From: Mallotus nudiflorus
Lineage: Eukaryota; Streptophyta; Magnoliopsida; Malpighiales; Euphorbiaceae
Reading direction: 5' to 3'
NCBI GenBank assembly: GCA_947683625.1
Contig: CANTUR010000641.1
Coordinates: forward strand, 124,001-188,000
Length of the DNA stretch: 64,000 nucleotides
The notes under the pieces are model-generated. The model was not told the origin of the DNA and made no database searches. It was given only the letters and a program-made list of their open reading frames with translations. Shown in pieces: positions 24,658 to 36,103 of the stretch. Made by a program: the position numbers and the translations under genes. How positions within the stretch are numbered: the stretch's first letter is position 1; the number at the start of each line of letters is the position of its first letter.

Positions 24658-25370
24658 TTTAATTATAATCATTAATTGATATATAACATGCAATAAAGTA
24701 TCAATGGTTGTAATTGAACAAATATCAATCTAACAGTTTTTAATTTTATCCCTATAAATACACTTATGTATACCAAAGAAAGAATCTAAAAGCATAAGAA
24801 CAGAATATATTTAAGAATTGTTATTAAAGTCAAATAAGCATTTGTATAAACCAAAAATAGATGGCTCTTACTATGGTGTGTATATATGTGTATCTATATA
24901 AATAGTCGCTTTTACGCAAAATTAAATTTAAAAAATTATTACCTATATGTATTATATGTGATATATATCAATGATTATAATTAAATAATGACTAATCTAG
25001 CATATTTCTAATTCTATTTATATAGATAAAAAAATTCTTTTAAAATTCATAAAATTGCTCATAAGTAAATCGAATCGTATGTTTATTTTTAAATAAATCT
25101 ATAATTATATTTTTATTTTTCATATGACTAAAATGTATTATTTGTCATTTTTATTCTATCATGAAATATTAGCTTAAAATGATATTTTTGGCCAAACAAC
25201 ATATTATTTTGAGTTTCAAATTTATAACAAACATAATATAACAAAATATGAAATTTATTTAGAATGAATTTCATAAAATAACACACTATATTAACAAAAG
25301 TCTAAAATTCATTTGTAAATAAAATAAATTACTTAGCATGATTGAACTAAACATTAAGTATGGATTGAGA
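24658..25370. other. AT-rich DNA, no gene seen
   Basis: Stops are dense in all frames. There are short AT microsatellites but no recognisable element. Confidence 0.55.
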
Positions 25371-25379
25371 ATCACATGA

Positions 25380-26570
25380 ATGAATTTGAGGTTTGAGAAC
25401 AAACTTCTAATGTATCTCACACCATGGATAATATTTTGAAAAACAATATCTCAATGATTACTATTTAGCAATTTCATCATATACTGTCTCACACTGCCTA
25501 TAGTATCTCTTGACTCATAAATCCTTACCTCCAGTATAACCGGTTTGTCACCAAAGTGGTACTCATTAAAAATGTGATTGTCAAGTGTTACATATTGAAA
25601 CTTTTATGCAAATATTGTCAATGAGCAATTATTGGATCGGTAAATTATCTAAAAGCAAAAGGCTCAAGGTCCTATGTTCTTTAGCTACAATATTATATCT
25701 TCTCAAGTCATCGATGTTAGAGTAGAATTTTCAAGAGCTGAGATAGAAATGTTAATAATTGTTACACCTTAGGCATTCTTTATGAAAATTTTGCATAAAT
25801 TCTTACAATTACTGGAAATCCATTCACCAAACTTTGATCATTAGTTATTGTTATCAACTCTAAATACAACACTTATAGTATATTAAAACTATAAGTGCTA
25901 GAAGAAACACTATTGAGATGAATGTGTCTTAAACAAATAGCTTTTAGTGTTCTCAACTCAACACACTAAAAAGTAGTGTAAGGACATAACTTGGATTTGG
26001 GCCATGATCAATTCTAATTACTTTAACATTATATAGGATCCTTAATTCTAGCAAATTTTGAATTAACTTTTACTATTCTCGACTCAAACACACAAAAGGG
26101 TAGTGTAAGAACATAACTTGGATCTAGGCCATGATCAATTCTAATTACTTTGATATTATATTAGATCCCTAATTTTGAATTTTAGAAATCATTTTCGAGC
26201 ATTAAGGATTAGACTCTTTCTCTAAAATCCAGACTATATATAGACTAATTTCTTATGCTCCATTAATCTAATTGTTAGGTTCAGAATTTGTTCACTCATT
26301 CTTGAAATCCATTAACATTCTTATTGAGGTAAGGTTAAATCTTAGAACTAAAACTTTGTTGCATAAATTATTATAAACTTTACTTACGTATCAAAATTAG
26401 TTAAGATCTCTCATGTTTATCTTATTGAGAATGGATGCAAGAACACTTTAGCTTCATATTTCTTTGAAAGTGCTAGTTTTGCCTTAACTCTTCTTATAAA
26501 GATTAGAAAGATGTTACAAATTCTTAAAATTTTCTACCAAATAATGAAAGAACAATAATTAAAATTGCAG
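25380..26570 (-). pseudogene. F-box/LRR (FBD-type) gene remnant, copy 1
   Basis: This is directly repeated at 27170-28320 with many shared blocks. Minus-strand reading gives short LRR-like pieces (an I-DHG-type strand near 26000-26030) broken by many stops, more decayed than the other copy. A block of about 120 bp is itself duplicated within it (about 25925-26045 and 26060-26165, around GGCCATGATCAATTCTAATTACTTT). The family call leans on the better-preserved second copy. Confidence 0.5.
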
Positions 26571-27169
26571 TTTATTAAATATTGTGAGCTGGAGATTTCT
26601 TTTCATCAAATCTTATAACAACATGTATTTTTCTTTTGGTTCATACTATGGAATTAAAATGAAGACAATAACAATTTTTTATTGAAGTATTTCTATAGAC
26701 AATAACCATTGTAAGTGCTCATCTAAGGAAAAATGATTTTGGTTTTACTTGCAAGTCCTTTTATTCAAACAAACATTTTGATGTTTTGTTTTGCAAGTCC
26801 CTTACTTATCTTTTACATTCCCTATTAATTCTTTAAATGATAATTGAACATTTACAAGTACAGTAACATTCATAAGGTTCTAATTATAATGACTAGAATC
26901 ACTCTTGATTTATTCTTGCTCTCCTTATATTTCACATGTTAAGAGAAGAGATCATTAATCAAGGCATCCGCATAAGCACAAACATATCCAATCCCACAAT
27001 GACTTGCTTATTAAAGTTAGATTGTTCAATTCACAAACATAAATATATGCTTGCTGTAAGATGTCAATGAGTGCAAATTGTCTCTCCATTGATGTGAGGC
27101 ATAACAGGTAGGCAACTAAAGATGTATAAATCTTTATGAAAAAAAAAAGAAGAAATGGATGCAAAATCA

Positions 27170-28320
27170 CCTAAATGAATTTCAAGTTTAAGAACAAACT
27201 TTTGGTACATCTCACACTATGGATGATGTCTTGAAGGACCATATCTCGACAATTAATGTTTAGTAATTCTATCATATAGTGTTTATGTCTCATACTACCT
27301 GCAGTATTCCTTGACTTATAAATCCTTGCCTCTAAAAGATCAGGTAGTAAAGTGGTAACCATTAAGAATTTGACCATTAAGTGTCAGATATTAAAGCTTT
27401 TGGGCAAATCTGGTTAATGAACAACTACTGGATACACTCCTTAGAAGCCAAATGTTTAAAGTATTGAGGCTATCAACTATAATATTTGTCCGTCTCAAAT
27501 CATTAATCCTAGGGTAGATGATATGCAACATTTCAAGGGTAGAGCTATGAATATTAAGAACTCTTACACCATAAAGGTTCTTTATAAGAAGTTCAAGAAA
27601 GCTCTTATAATTAGTAGAGATCTATTCCCTAAATTTTGAATCACTTTGTATTATCACTAGCTATAAGCACAACACTTATAGCAGACTGAAATTATGAATG
27701 GTAGAGGACAAAATATTGAGATAAGTCCATCTTGAACAAATAGCTTTGAGCGACCTAGACTTAAATACACATAAGGGAAGTGTAATAACAAAACTAAGGT
27801 CAAGGCCATGATCAATTTTGAGTACTTTGACATTACATTTGACTGCTGATTTCAGTAAATTTTGGATGTTAGTAATCACTTGCTCTCATTAAGAATTATA
27901 CTACCTCACTAAAAACCACACTATATTTAAAGCTTCATGTCCTCCATTAATTTGATCTAAATATTCTGCATTTGTTGAGTTATTCTTAAATCCATCACCA
28001 TCCTTTTAAAGGCAAGGTTAAGCCTTAGAATCAAAACTTTGTTGCATATAGAATTGCAGGTTTTACTAATACATTTAAACAAATTAAAGTCTCTCACACT
28101 TACTCTATTGAGAATGAAGATACAAAATATCTTCTTGAAAATCAAGAAGACGTTTATGATGTTCTTGTAGTTTTACCTTGACATTTCTTTTAAAGCTTAG
28201 GGAAGAGATGTTGTAGATATTGAAAGTGGTATTTTTGCCTTGACTCTTTTTATAAAGATTAGAAAGATGTTGCAAATTTCTTAAAATTTTCTACTAAACA
28301 ATGAAAGAATGACAATAATA
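27170..28320 (-). pseudogene. F-box/LRR (FBD-type) gene remnant, copy 2
   Basis: Minus-strand frames contain AVKCNVKVLKIDHGLDLSF followed by LPLCVFKSRSLKAI (about 27740-27850), the usual plant F-box/LRR pattern of an AVKRNV-x-L strand then LP-x-x-xFxCxSL. Further on come NKVLILRL (about 28020-28045) and VRVLNIHSSTLEMLHI (about 27515-27575). No intact F-box was found at the 5' end, and the frame is broken many times. Such genes are ubiquitin-ligase specificity subunits when intact. Together with copy 1 it records a tandem duplication with a period of about 1.8 kb. Confidence 0.55.
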
Positions 28321-28325
28321 GGACT

Positions 28326-30049
28326 AAAAAAACTGAAAACTTCATGCTTATTCAAGTAGTAGCATCTTGCATAAACATCAATAGGTGTCGTATTAATGGT
28401 GTAATTAGTTTTAGATGGTAGTCTTTCAATCTAATCTCAATCAAATTTCTCCTGTTAGGTTGAATATTAATACGGTGGCCATCCTTTCTTGGAGTACTTT
28501 GATTGAATATGATTTTGTTTAGAATGAAAGTCTTATGATTGGTGATAAATTTAATTTGATAGATATTTAAGGTTCTATTATGCTTATCCCCATGCTTGAT
28601 TGTTTTGCACATACTTTTCATTAAGCTTATCTAGTAGCTTTTTGAAAAAAAAAAATCATTTTAGTTTAAACTCTAATATACAATAAATAGAAGTTCATAT
28701 CCACTAAATTGGGTTATATAATGTTTAATTAACTTTATAACTTTAAACTGTTGAAAGTGTGATTAATTTAATGTTGTAATTTATGAGATTCCAATAAATA
28801 TATATATATAAATTCTTTATGTTTGAATTCTTTTACAATTAAAAAATATGACATTTTATAAATTAAGAATTCATAAAAACAAAGATGCAAGATGCAATTA
28901 AATCTCATATTTGACAACAAAAACTTTAGTACATTTTACATTATAATGATGTAAATAGTTTTTTAATAATTTGTTATATTCTTTTTATGTTGATTTAATT
29001 CAATTTAACTAACAACACTTGTTTTGTATAAAAATTATCAAAAACAAATTCAAATTGAATATTAAGAAAAATAATTCATTTTATCATTCTTGGTCAAAAC
29101 TCAAAATGAGTCAATTTTGATAATCTTTATCTTTATTAGGTCAATATTAGTCAATTTCTATATAGTGACAACAAATTAAATCAAAATGATAAGAGTTAGC
29201 TCTCATTTTTAAAAGATAAAAGAAATATATAAAAAATGATCAGAAAATAATGCTTATATGCTTTTTATAATCTGTGATTCAATATAAATAAAAGATTTAA
29301 GAAACGTTAAATATTAGGCTATAATAAAAGGAAATTTGAAATCAGTCTAGTAATTCTAAGAAGTATTTAAACTTTCTATATATGTTGTTACTATTTTACC
29401 TCATTTTATAATCTAAGTGCATCTACTACAAAATTAAACAAAAATTGATAGTCCAAGAACTTAGGTTATACCTCTAATAATGATCTAGTATTTAGTAGAT
29501 GTCCTTTAACAATTATGCTTTTAAGTATTTTTAGATGCCTTTAACAAAGATTTTATGTTACAAAGTTGATCTCCATTATAACATTCCATAGCCTTACTTA
29601 ATCTTGATGCTAAATTTATGCTATAAAGTTGATACCACTACAACATTTCAAAGCCTCAAATTAAAGTTAATGCTATCAGTTGCAATTAATGTATGATTTC
29701 AAATATTTTTCTCTCTAGGATCCATCTATCTTAATATCTACTTTTTCGTAATCCATATGTCTTAATATATACCCCAAATCACTATAAATTAAAATGTAAA
29801 AATCAAAATGATTTGAATAATAAAATACATTATTGACAGTGATTTATATTTGAAAGTGAAAAAAAGTGGAATAGCTTTTAACATTTAACTAACTAATAAG
29901 AATCATTAAATAACCAATTAGCTAATGACACATAAGCATAAATTGGTTACAAGGAAAACTTTAAGATGTATTTACATAACACATAAAACTAAACTCTATA
30001 CCATATAATCTTCATTATCAGCTCTTGATAATAACAAATCAATGGAGAA
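28326..30049. other. AT-rich DNA, only short repeats
   Basis: No coding feature is supported. Two diverged ~65-bp direct repeats lie at about 29530-29600 and 29605-29660 (around CTTTAACAAAGATTTTATGTTACAAAG and its relative). Confidence 0.5.
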
Positions 30050-30330
30050 ACACAAAAATCTCTATTAGCCTGCCTCAAGTTGGAGTGTACAAATTCCAAA
30101 TACACTACTTGGATATAAAAAGCTTGAATTGTGGTGAAGGTAAATCTTTTGTTAAAGAATCAACAATGTAAGAGATGAATCAAATCTTAATGAACTTTTT
30201 ATCTTACAAAATGACAATCAATTTCTATATGTTATGTACATTCATGAAAAATAAGATTTTTAGCTAAAACGCTCAATAGTCTAAACTTGGATGATATTCT
30301 TATAAATAAATTAATTTAAGTTATTTGACA
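30050..30330 (-). pseudogene. Copia RNase H C-terminal remnant
   Basis: The minus strand encodes HECT, a stop, HIEIDCHFVR, a stop, KVH near 30165-30245. This is the plant Copia RNase H tail motif RTKHIEIDCHFVRDK, followed by a decayed 3' flank. No LTR was found beside it. It is an old isolated fragment. Confidence 0.65.
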
Positions 30331-30413
30331 GTATTTTTATGCAAATCTAAGAACCAAAGAGTGTAGGTCATTACAAGTTAAAGAATTTTTGCCATCAAAT
30401 CCTACATTAATTT

Positions 30414-30414
<1 letters not shown>

Positions 30415-30465
<51 letters not shown>
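30415..30465. repeat. (TA)n microsatellite
   Basis: TA run of about 50 bp followed by two copies of CAGTCTATTTAT. Bases 30466-31341 hold no gene I can support. Confidence 0.95.
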
Positions 30466-30468
<3 letters not shown>

Positions 30469-31338
30469 TCTATTTATCAGTCTATTTATCTTTTCATTTT
30501 TAATATACATTTTTTCATCACAAAATAATAGAATATATAGGAGTTACAATTATTAGTTGTTAGTGTTAATAAAAAATTATAAAACTATAAATATGGAATA
30601 CCATAACTGTAGACGCCATACACAATAGACCTAAAAATTTCCTAGGAATATTATGGATTAGATCTGCCATCTTTTAGTCTCCAAATCCAACATATTGAAA
30701 GCTTGTAAATTGAGGGATAAATATCAAAATCTATTGATTTGCGCATGAATGTTAGAAATCAATTTTCTATGACCTGTTGAATTTAGGATTACCAGAAAAT
30801 AGACATCAGATTCACTGATTTTAAAAGAATACCAAAATTTGGAGATGAAAGAAGATTTTTTAATTAAAATTTTTAAAAATATCCCCAAATCAAAATAAAA
30901 TAAATATACAGTGTTCACCAATTCAACTATAGAAAGAAGATGGCCTAATCAAAACCCAATAAAAACCAATAAAAAAAAGCAGACCAACAAAATATAAAAA
31001 TAAAACAAAAATTGAGCACAAAACTTCAAAGCTTCCAAACACAACTTCAAACGATCAAATTTGGGCTTAAAAATTGACTATGATTGGTAAGCTTGATCAT
31101 GTATACAGATCTTTAAATGACCTTTGATTTGATATATTATGGCCTTTATAATTCACATGGAGTCAAAAGTTGTAGTCTTTTGAAACACCGGCATGTAATT
31201 CCACCTTTTTATTATCCAGTCATTCCATAAGCTATAAAGTTAGTTGGTTAGCACCAAAATCTCAGCCTAAATCTTGATTGTATTCTGTATCACATTGAAT
31301 GTTGAAAGCTTTCCATTTCTGGGATTGCTTGCTCTGAA

Positions 31339-31341
<3 letters not shown>

Positions 31342-31396
<55 letters not shown>
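31342..31396. repeat. (TA)n microsatellite
   Basis: TA run of about 55 bp in AT-rich, non-coding DNA. Confidence 0.95.
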
Positions 31397-31397
<1 letters not shown>

Positions 31398-31759
31398 CTA
31401 AAACAAAATTATTTACTTATTTCAAATATAAAATAAGGCTAGCTTCGGCTTTATATCATTTAAAAAAATTGCAAAAACTACTAATGAATAACTTATTTAA
31501 AAGACAAACAATTATGTTATTAAATATATTTTTGCAATTTTAGAATAATAATAGATATTTCCACCATATAAAAAATCTTAGGAACAAAGAAATTTTAAAA
31601 TTAGGCTTCTTGATCTAGTTAGGGAAAACAAAACGTGTCACATTCTTTAAGTTAATCTAATAAGAAACAAAGCATTGAATTCGATCCATTAATGAAAAGA
31701 TTGAAAGGTCATTTATGTAAGCAAGCATGTGGGAATGAAAATTGGCTATAAATTTGTAT

Positions 31760-31945
31760 ATGGATGATATTTTTTATTTAACAATTTATATAGATTTGTA
31801 TTGAAAATTTTTGAAATAAACGCATAATAAATTTTAAAACTTAATTAATAAAAATTCAAAATAATCTTTATCTATATGTAATTTTAAATTTTTCTTTAAA
31901 ATTTAAAATTTAAAATTAAATATTTGTACCCAAATAATAATAAAA
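31760..31945 (+). repeat. Dispersed repeat, second copy at 43795-43985
   Basis: This AT-rich block around TTTAACAATTTATATAGATTTG and GAAATAAACGCATAATAAA recurs at 43795-43985 in the same orientation at good similarity. It has no coding content and the family is unknown. Confidence 0.6.
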
Positions 31946-32048
31946 ATAAAATTTTAAGGATAACTAGTTGTCTATTGCCACATTGCGCGTATTGCAAATA
32001 ATATGTATTTTAAAATAAATTTTAAAACTATAATTCAATTAATATTTG

Positions 32049-33633
32049 TGTCACGACCCGAATCCGAGGGCACGTGACCGGCACTAGGGAATGGATAGGT
32101 ATAAGGTCCCTGAAACCCGTAGTAGGCCTAAAGGAAAAGAAAATAAAACCATTCATATTTTAAACTTTAATTAATAATAGAACATATTATCAAACTGATT
32201 TTTCTCAAAATACACAAATTCAACTGCTTAATAAAAATGTATTTCAACATCTCATATTATAAATTGAATTTAAATCTTATACATAAGCGTAGTTTACACA
32301 AATAAATTACACAATTATGTTGAAACCATACAAATCCTTAGTACATATACTACTGCAACAACCTAGATTAACACACAGTACAGCTTACAATGACCTACAT
32401 AAAATAGCCGGTGAAGAAGAAACCTAGCGTGGAGATAGTCTGAGGTCAAACTCCCAAGCTCCTGAAAAAAATAAATTGAGGGGAATCAGACCTCACTGAG
32501 TAAGTCAATAAAAAGAGTTGTACGGTTTGAAAACTATATATTTATAGTGAAATTAAATTATAGTGTATAGGTATATCTTTTGAAAAATCTCGATAGAACC
32601 CTAAATCCAAAAATCTACATGGCCAACTGGGCCCACTTATTCTAACTAGACTACCGGTCCTCGAGAGCAAAGGCATCAGCCAAGACACCAAGTCGTAGTC
32701 ATTCACTTAATCCCAATACATATGGCACTGGTGGTCCCCAAGAGCAAAGGCATCAACCGAGGCACCCATCCCAGTCCATTATCAACCTTACAATCACTAG
32801 CGGTCCCCGAGAGCAAAGGCTTCCACCGAGGCACCCGTCCTAGTTTAGCATTCACCAATTATACATATTTCGGATCCATCTCTCAATCTCTACCATGTGC
32901 ACATAGTCCTGGTGAAGCCCACCAGGTAGCCCGTTCTACCAAAATTTTCTCAAAATCGATTTTAAATAAATATAATACATTTAAATCTTAAATAACAGCA
33001 TTAAATTAAATAAATCATATAATCAATATAATAAAAATACGAGCGCATGCATTTTTTAAATAAATACACGCACAGATCGTTCTATTGACTTACAAGATGA
33101 ATGCGAAGGCTGACGACCACGTGTCTGCCTCGGTCTCACAACTTCTGCTCCGAAATGCTCTAAAAGAAAAAATAATAAATCGACTTTTAAAACATAACTA
33201 TGGAATCAAAACCAATAATCAACAAAATAATGAAATTCTAGGCTGACTCAAGGAAAACTGGGCAAGACTCGCTAGACAGGATATAACCTAACTAACGTTA
33301 GAAATTTTACGGATATCATGTTTTACGAGAAAATCTACCAAAATTTCGGCAGAGTCTCCTCTGTAAAATGGACATCTCTCTACCAAAGGTAGAGCCAGAC
33401 CTGCATAGAAAATGCACTTATAATATCCACAACATCCACACTCGAGTCGGGCTTCCAAAACTACACTTAGCCTCGACCGAGATCACAACTCAACAGAATA
33501 TCGAGAATTAAAAAAATATTTATTTCTCAAACACATATTTCACATACACATATACTAAAAATAAATAAAATTATGTTAAATCTCAATTATTCAAAATATA
33601 ATTAAAGTCTAAATTAAAACCATTATAATGTAT
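32049..33633 (-). repeat. Reversed LTR 3' portion (left outer piece)
   Basis: About 1.6 kb aligns with the first ~1.6 kb of 4443-7611, including the CTCCTGAAAAAAATAAATTGAGG block and a diverged tandem of GAGAGCAAAGGCATC units (32655-32840). Its orientation (TGTCA start on the plus strand) is that of a minus-strand element, opposite to the gag-pol that follows. Confidence 0.85.
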
Positions 33634-33656
33634 TATATATATATATATATATATAT
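33634..33656. repeat. (TA)n tract at the left inversion junction
   Basis: A self-complementary TA run sits between the reversed LTR piece and the forward LTR end, and is the likely breakpoint. Confidence 0.8.
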
Positions 33657-33784
33657 GGTTTATTATTATATAAAATATGAATGGTTTTATTTTCTTTTCC
33701 TTTAGGCCTACTACGGGTTTCGGGGGCCTTATGCCTACCCATTCCCTAGTACCGGTCACGTGCCCTCGGGTTCGGGTCATGAAA
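33657..33784 (+). repeat. Forward LTR 3' end (inner left piece)
   Basis: About 115 bp is the mirror image of 32049-32165 and ends GGGTCATGAAA (family end ATGACA, with one change). It directly precedes the primer-binding site, so it is the genuine LTR edge of the plus-strand interior. Confidence 0.85.
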
Positions 33785-33788
33785 AAGT

Positions 33789-33800
33789 TGGTATCAGAGC
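33789..33800 (+). other. Primer-binding site, initiator tRNA-Met type
   Basis: TGGTATCAGAGC lies four bases after the LTR end, with the same spacing as in the first Gypsy element. Confidence 0.9.
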
Positions 33801-33954
33801 ATAAGTTCGATTAATTATCTATGTCTGTCTTTCTGTGTAACTACTACAGCTTTAGGATTGATAATTGTCTTTGAGATGTTCTTGTTCTAATTTCGCGTTG
33901 CGTTAAATATTTTTACCCCATTTTGAATTCAATTTTCCTTGTCTTCTTTTCAGA

Positions 33955-35330
33955 ATGAGGCATGTACGTACCGACCCCGATGTCGATCTGACTCTTAAAC
34001 TTGATGAGCAGTTTGTGCACGATGAGGCTCCCCTTCCCGCTCCACGTCGTAGGGGCAGAGGTAGAGGTAGAGGTCGAGCTAGCTGCAGCTGAAATCCCTG
34101 AGCAACAGCCAGTCAAGCCTGAAGCCCCAGATGTTGATCCCACAGCCTTTACAGCTGGACTAGCAGGGATCAATCAAGGTTTAGCAGTATTGAATCAGGC
34201 GATGCCCCTTGTACAGCAGATGCTTCAGTAGAGGAATCAGGGGATGATAGATACTGAAGCAGCTCTTCTTTACTCTCGGATCGGTAGAGTTTCTTTTGAC
34301 GGTACGGGTGATGCCTTAGACTTCATTAATGCGATTGAGGCACGTACTAGGACGGGGCACACGGATTATCAAAGGATAATGATCGTGGAGTTATTAGTTC
34401 AAGCGGCAGCTCAGGATTGGTTTATGCAGTCAATTCAGCCATTGATGCACGAGTTGACTTGGCCAGAGTTTAAGGACCGCTTCTTGAGATTTTTCTATCC
34501 TCCCGCCACCAGAGATGCCTATAGGTGGCAGTTGCTCCACATCACTAGAGGCAATAGATCAATGGAGGACTATACCAGAGAGTTTAATAGGTTGTCTCAA
34601 CATGCAGAGTATATCATAAGGGACCCTTACAGAGCACTGGAGCTATATGTTATTAGATTGGGACCCACTTTTATTGGTATGCATACCAAGGACCGCACTT
34701 TAAAGAGTGTGATTGAGGAGGCCTGTTTGATTGAGAGGCGACATATCCGCCAGGGCACCATGGTAGATCCTTATATGGTCAGGGGCAGTGGATATAGAGT
34801 AGCTCCCGGGTACCAGCAGCTAGCATTTCACATCGGCAGTTCGAGTCAGCAGGCTGTGGGTAGTTCTCAGCAGAGTGGTAGGAGGTCCAGGACTCACCGA
34901 GTTGGCCGACATGGGTATGCCTCGAACAGGAGGAGTAGTAGGGGTCACAGATTCAGTACTGGAGTCAGCAGTAGTAGTAGTGGGTAGAGTTCCGGATAGA
35001 GTAGTTCTGGGTCTGGAGCCAGTGCATGTGCGAGTTATGGATGATTTCATCAGGGCTCGTGTCACTTGTTGTCGGGCGCTTACTTCAGATGTGGGCAGAT
35101 TGGACATCTTGCTAGAGCTTATCCTCACTTCGGATACCAGCCACAGTTCGTTCAGGGTTCATCTTCATCAGTGGCTCAACCCTACTATCTGATGCCTCAG
35201 CAGTATCGAGCACCCATACAGCCACAGCAGAGATCGCCTCAGCCTATGAGTCAGCAGGGTCGAGGTTCAGTTGGTAGACCTAGCGGTCGTGGATTTACGC
35301 AACCTTTGACTTCTCAGTAGGCAGGTCGTG
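33955..35330 (+). pseudogene. gag: Gypsy gag, broken
   Basis: The ATG at 33955 opens MRHVRTDPDVDL and an Arg/Gly-rich stretch, then stops near 34091. The frame resumes one position over, has a TAG at 34229-34231, and continues as 34244-34987 with the capsid block around AALYSRIGRVSFDGTGDALD and RFFYPPATRDAYRWQ. The zinc knuckle (about 35084-35125) keeps FRCGQIGHLAR, but the first and last Cys of the CCHC box are replaced by Tyr, so it cannot bind zinc normally. A Gln/Pro/Ser-rich tail follows. Gag is inactive through frameshifts and stops. Confidence 0.85.
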
Positions 35331-35341
35331 GTCAGGCTTGA

Positions 35342-36103
35342 GTGTTCACTTTGACACCACAAGACGCTCAGACTTTGAATGCAGTGGTAGTATGCATTCT
35401 CTCAGTCTATGCATGCGATGCTAGAGTATTGTTTGACCCCGGTGCTTCACATTCCTTCATTTCTCCTGTGTTTGCTTCGAGAATCAAGTGGCAGCCTTCT
35501 AGGTTGTCCTTTCTTCTATCTATTTCGACTCCTCTTAGTGACGAGTTGGAGACAGATGTCTTCTTTCCTTCGTGTATGGTGATAGTTAATGGTAGAGAAC
35601 TATTGGCGGACTTAGTATTGGTTGATGTGTTGGAATTCGACATCATTTTGGGTATGGATTGGTTGTCGAGGTATTATGCTTCAGTGAATTTTAGAGAGAA
35701 AGAAGTGGTGTTCAGAATTCCAAACGAAGAAGAATTTTTTTTCAAGGGTGAAAAGAGCTCCATGCCTCATAATCTCATTTCTGCCATTACAGCCTGGAAG
35801 ATGCTTAGAAGGGGTTGTCAGGGTTACTTGGCAGTGGTAAGAGATATTGAGAAGGAGAATGTAGCAATTGAGCAGGTGCCAGTGGTGTGTGAATTTCTGG
35901 ATGTCTTTCTTGAAGAATTACCAGGATTACCACCAGATAGAGAGATAGAGTTCTGTATCGATGTCATACCTAGTACGGATCCTATTTCTATGCCACCCTA
36001 CAGAATGGCACCAGCTGAACTGCAGGAGCTGAAAGAGCAGTTACAGGAGTTGCTTGATAAGGACCCAGTACATCACCTTGGGGTGCTCCGGTGTTATTTA
36101 TGA
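35342..36103 (+). pseudogene. pol: Gypsy protease and RT entry, frameshifted
   Basis: This is an aspartic protease of the retropepsin type with VLFDPGASHSFIS (active-site triplet DPG rather than the more common DSG) near residue 34. The conserved linker LPGLPPDREIEFCIDV and the RT entry PYRMAPAELQELKEQL follow. The frame is lost at about 36060-36090 through a small deletion where the RT palm entry begins, and the remaining pol continues in another frame at 36091. Compare 10221-10997 of the first element, where the same block is uninterrupted. Confidence 0.85.

Noticed and set aside
32722..32991. Repetitive peptide with SKGxHRGT repeats
   Set aside because: It is a translation of the LTR's diverged tandem GAGAGCAAAGG units, not a protein gene.
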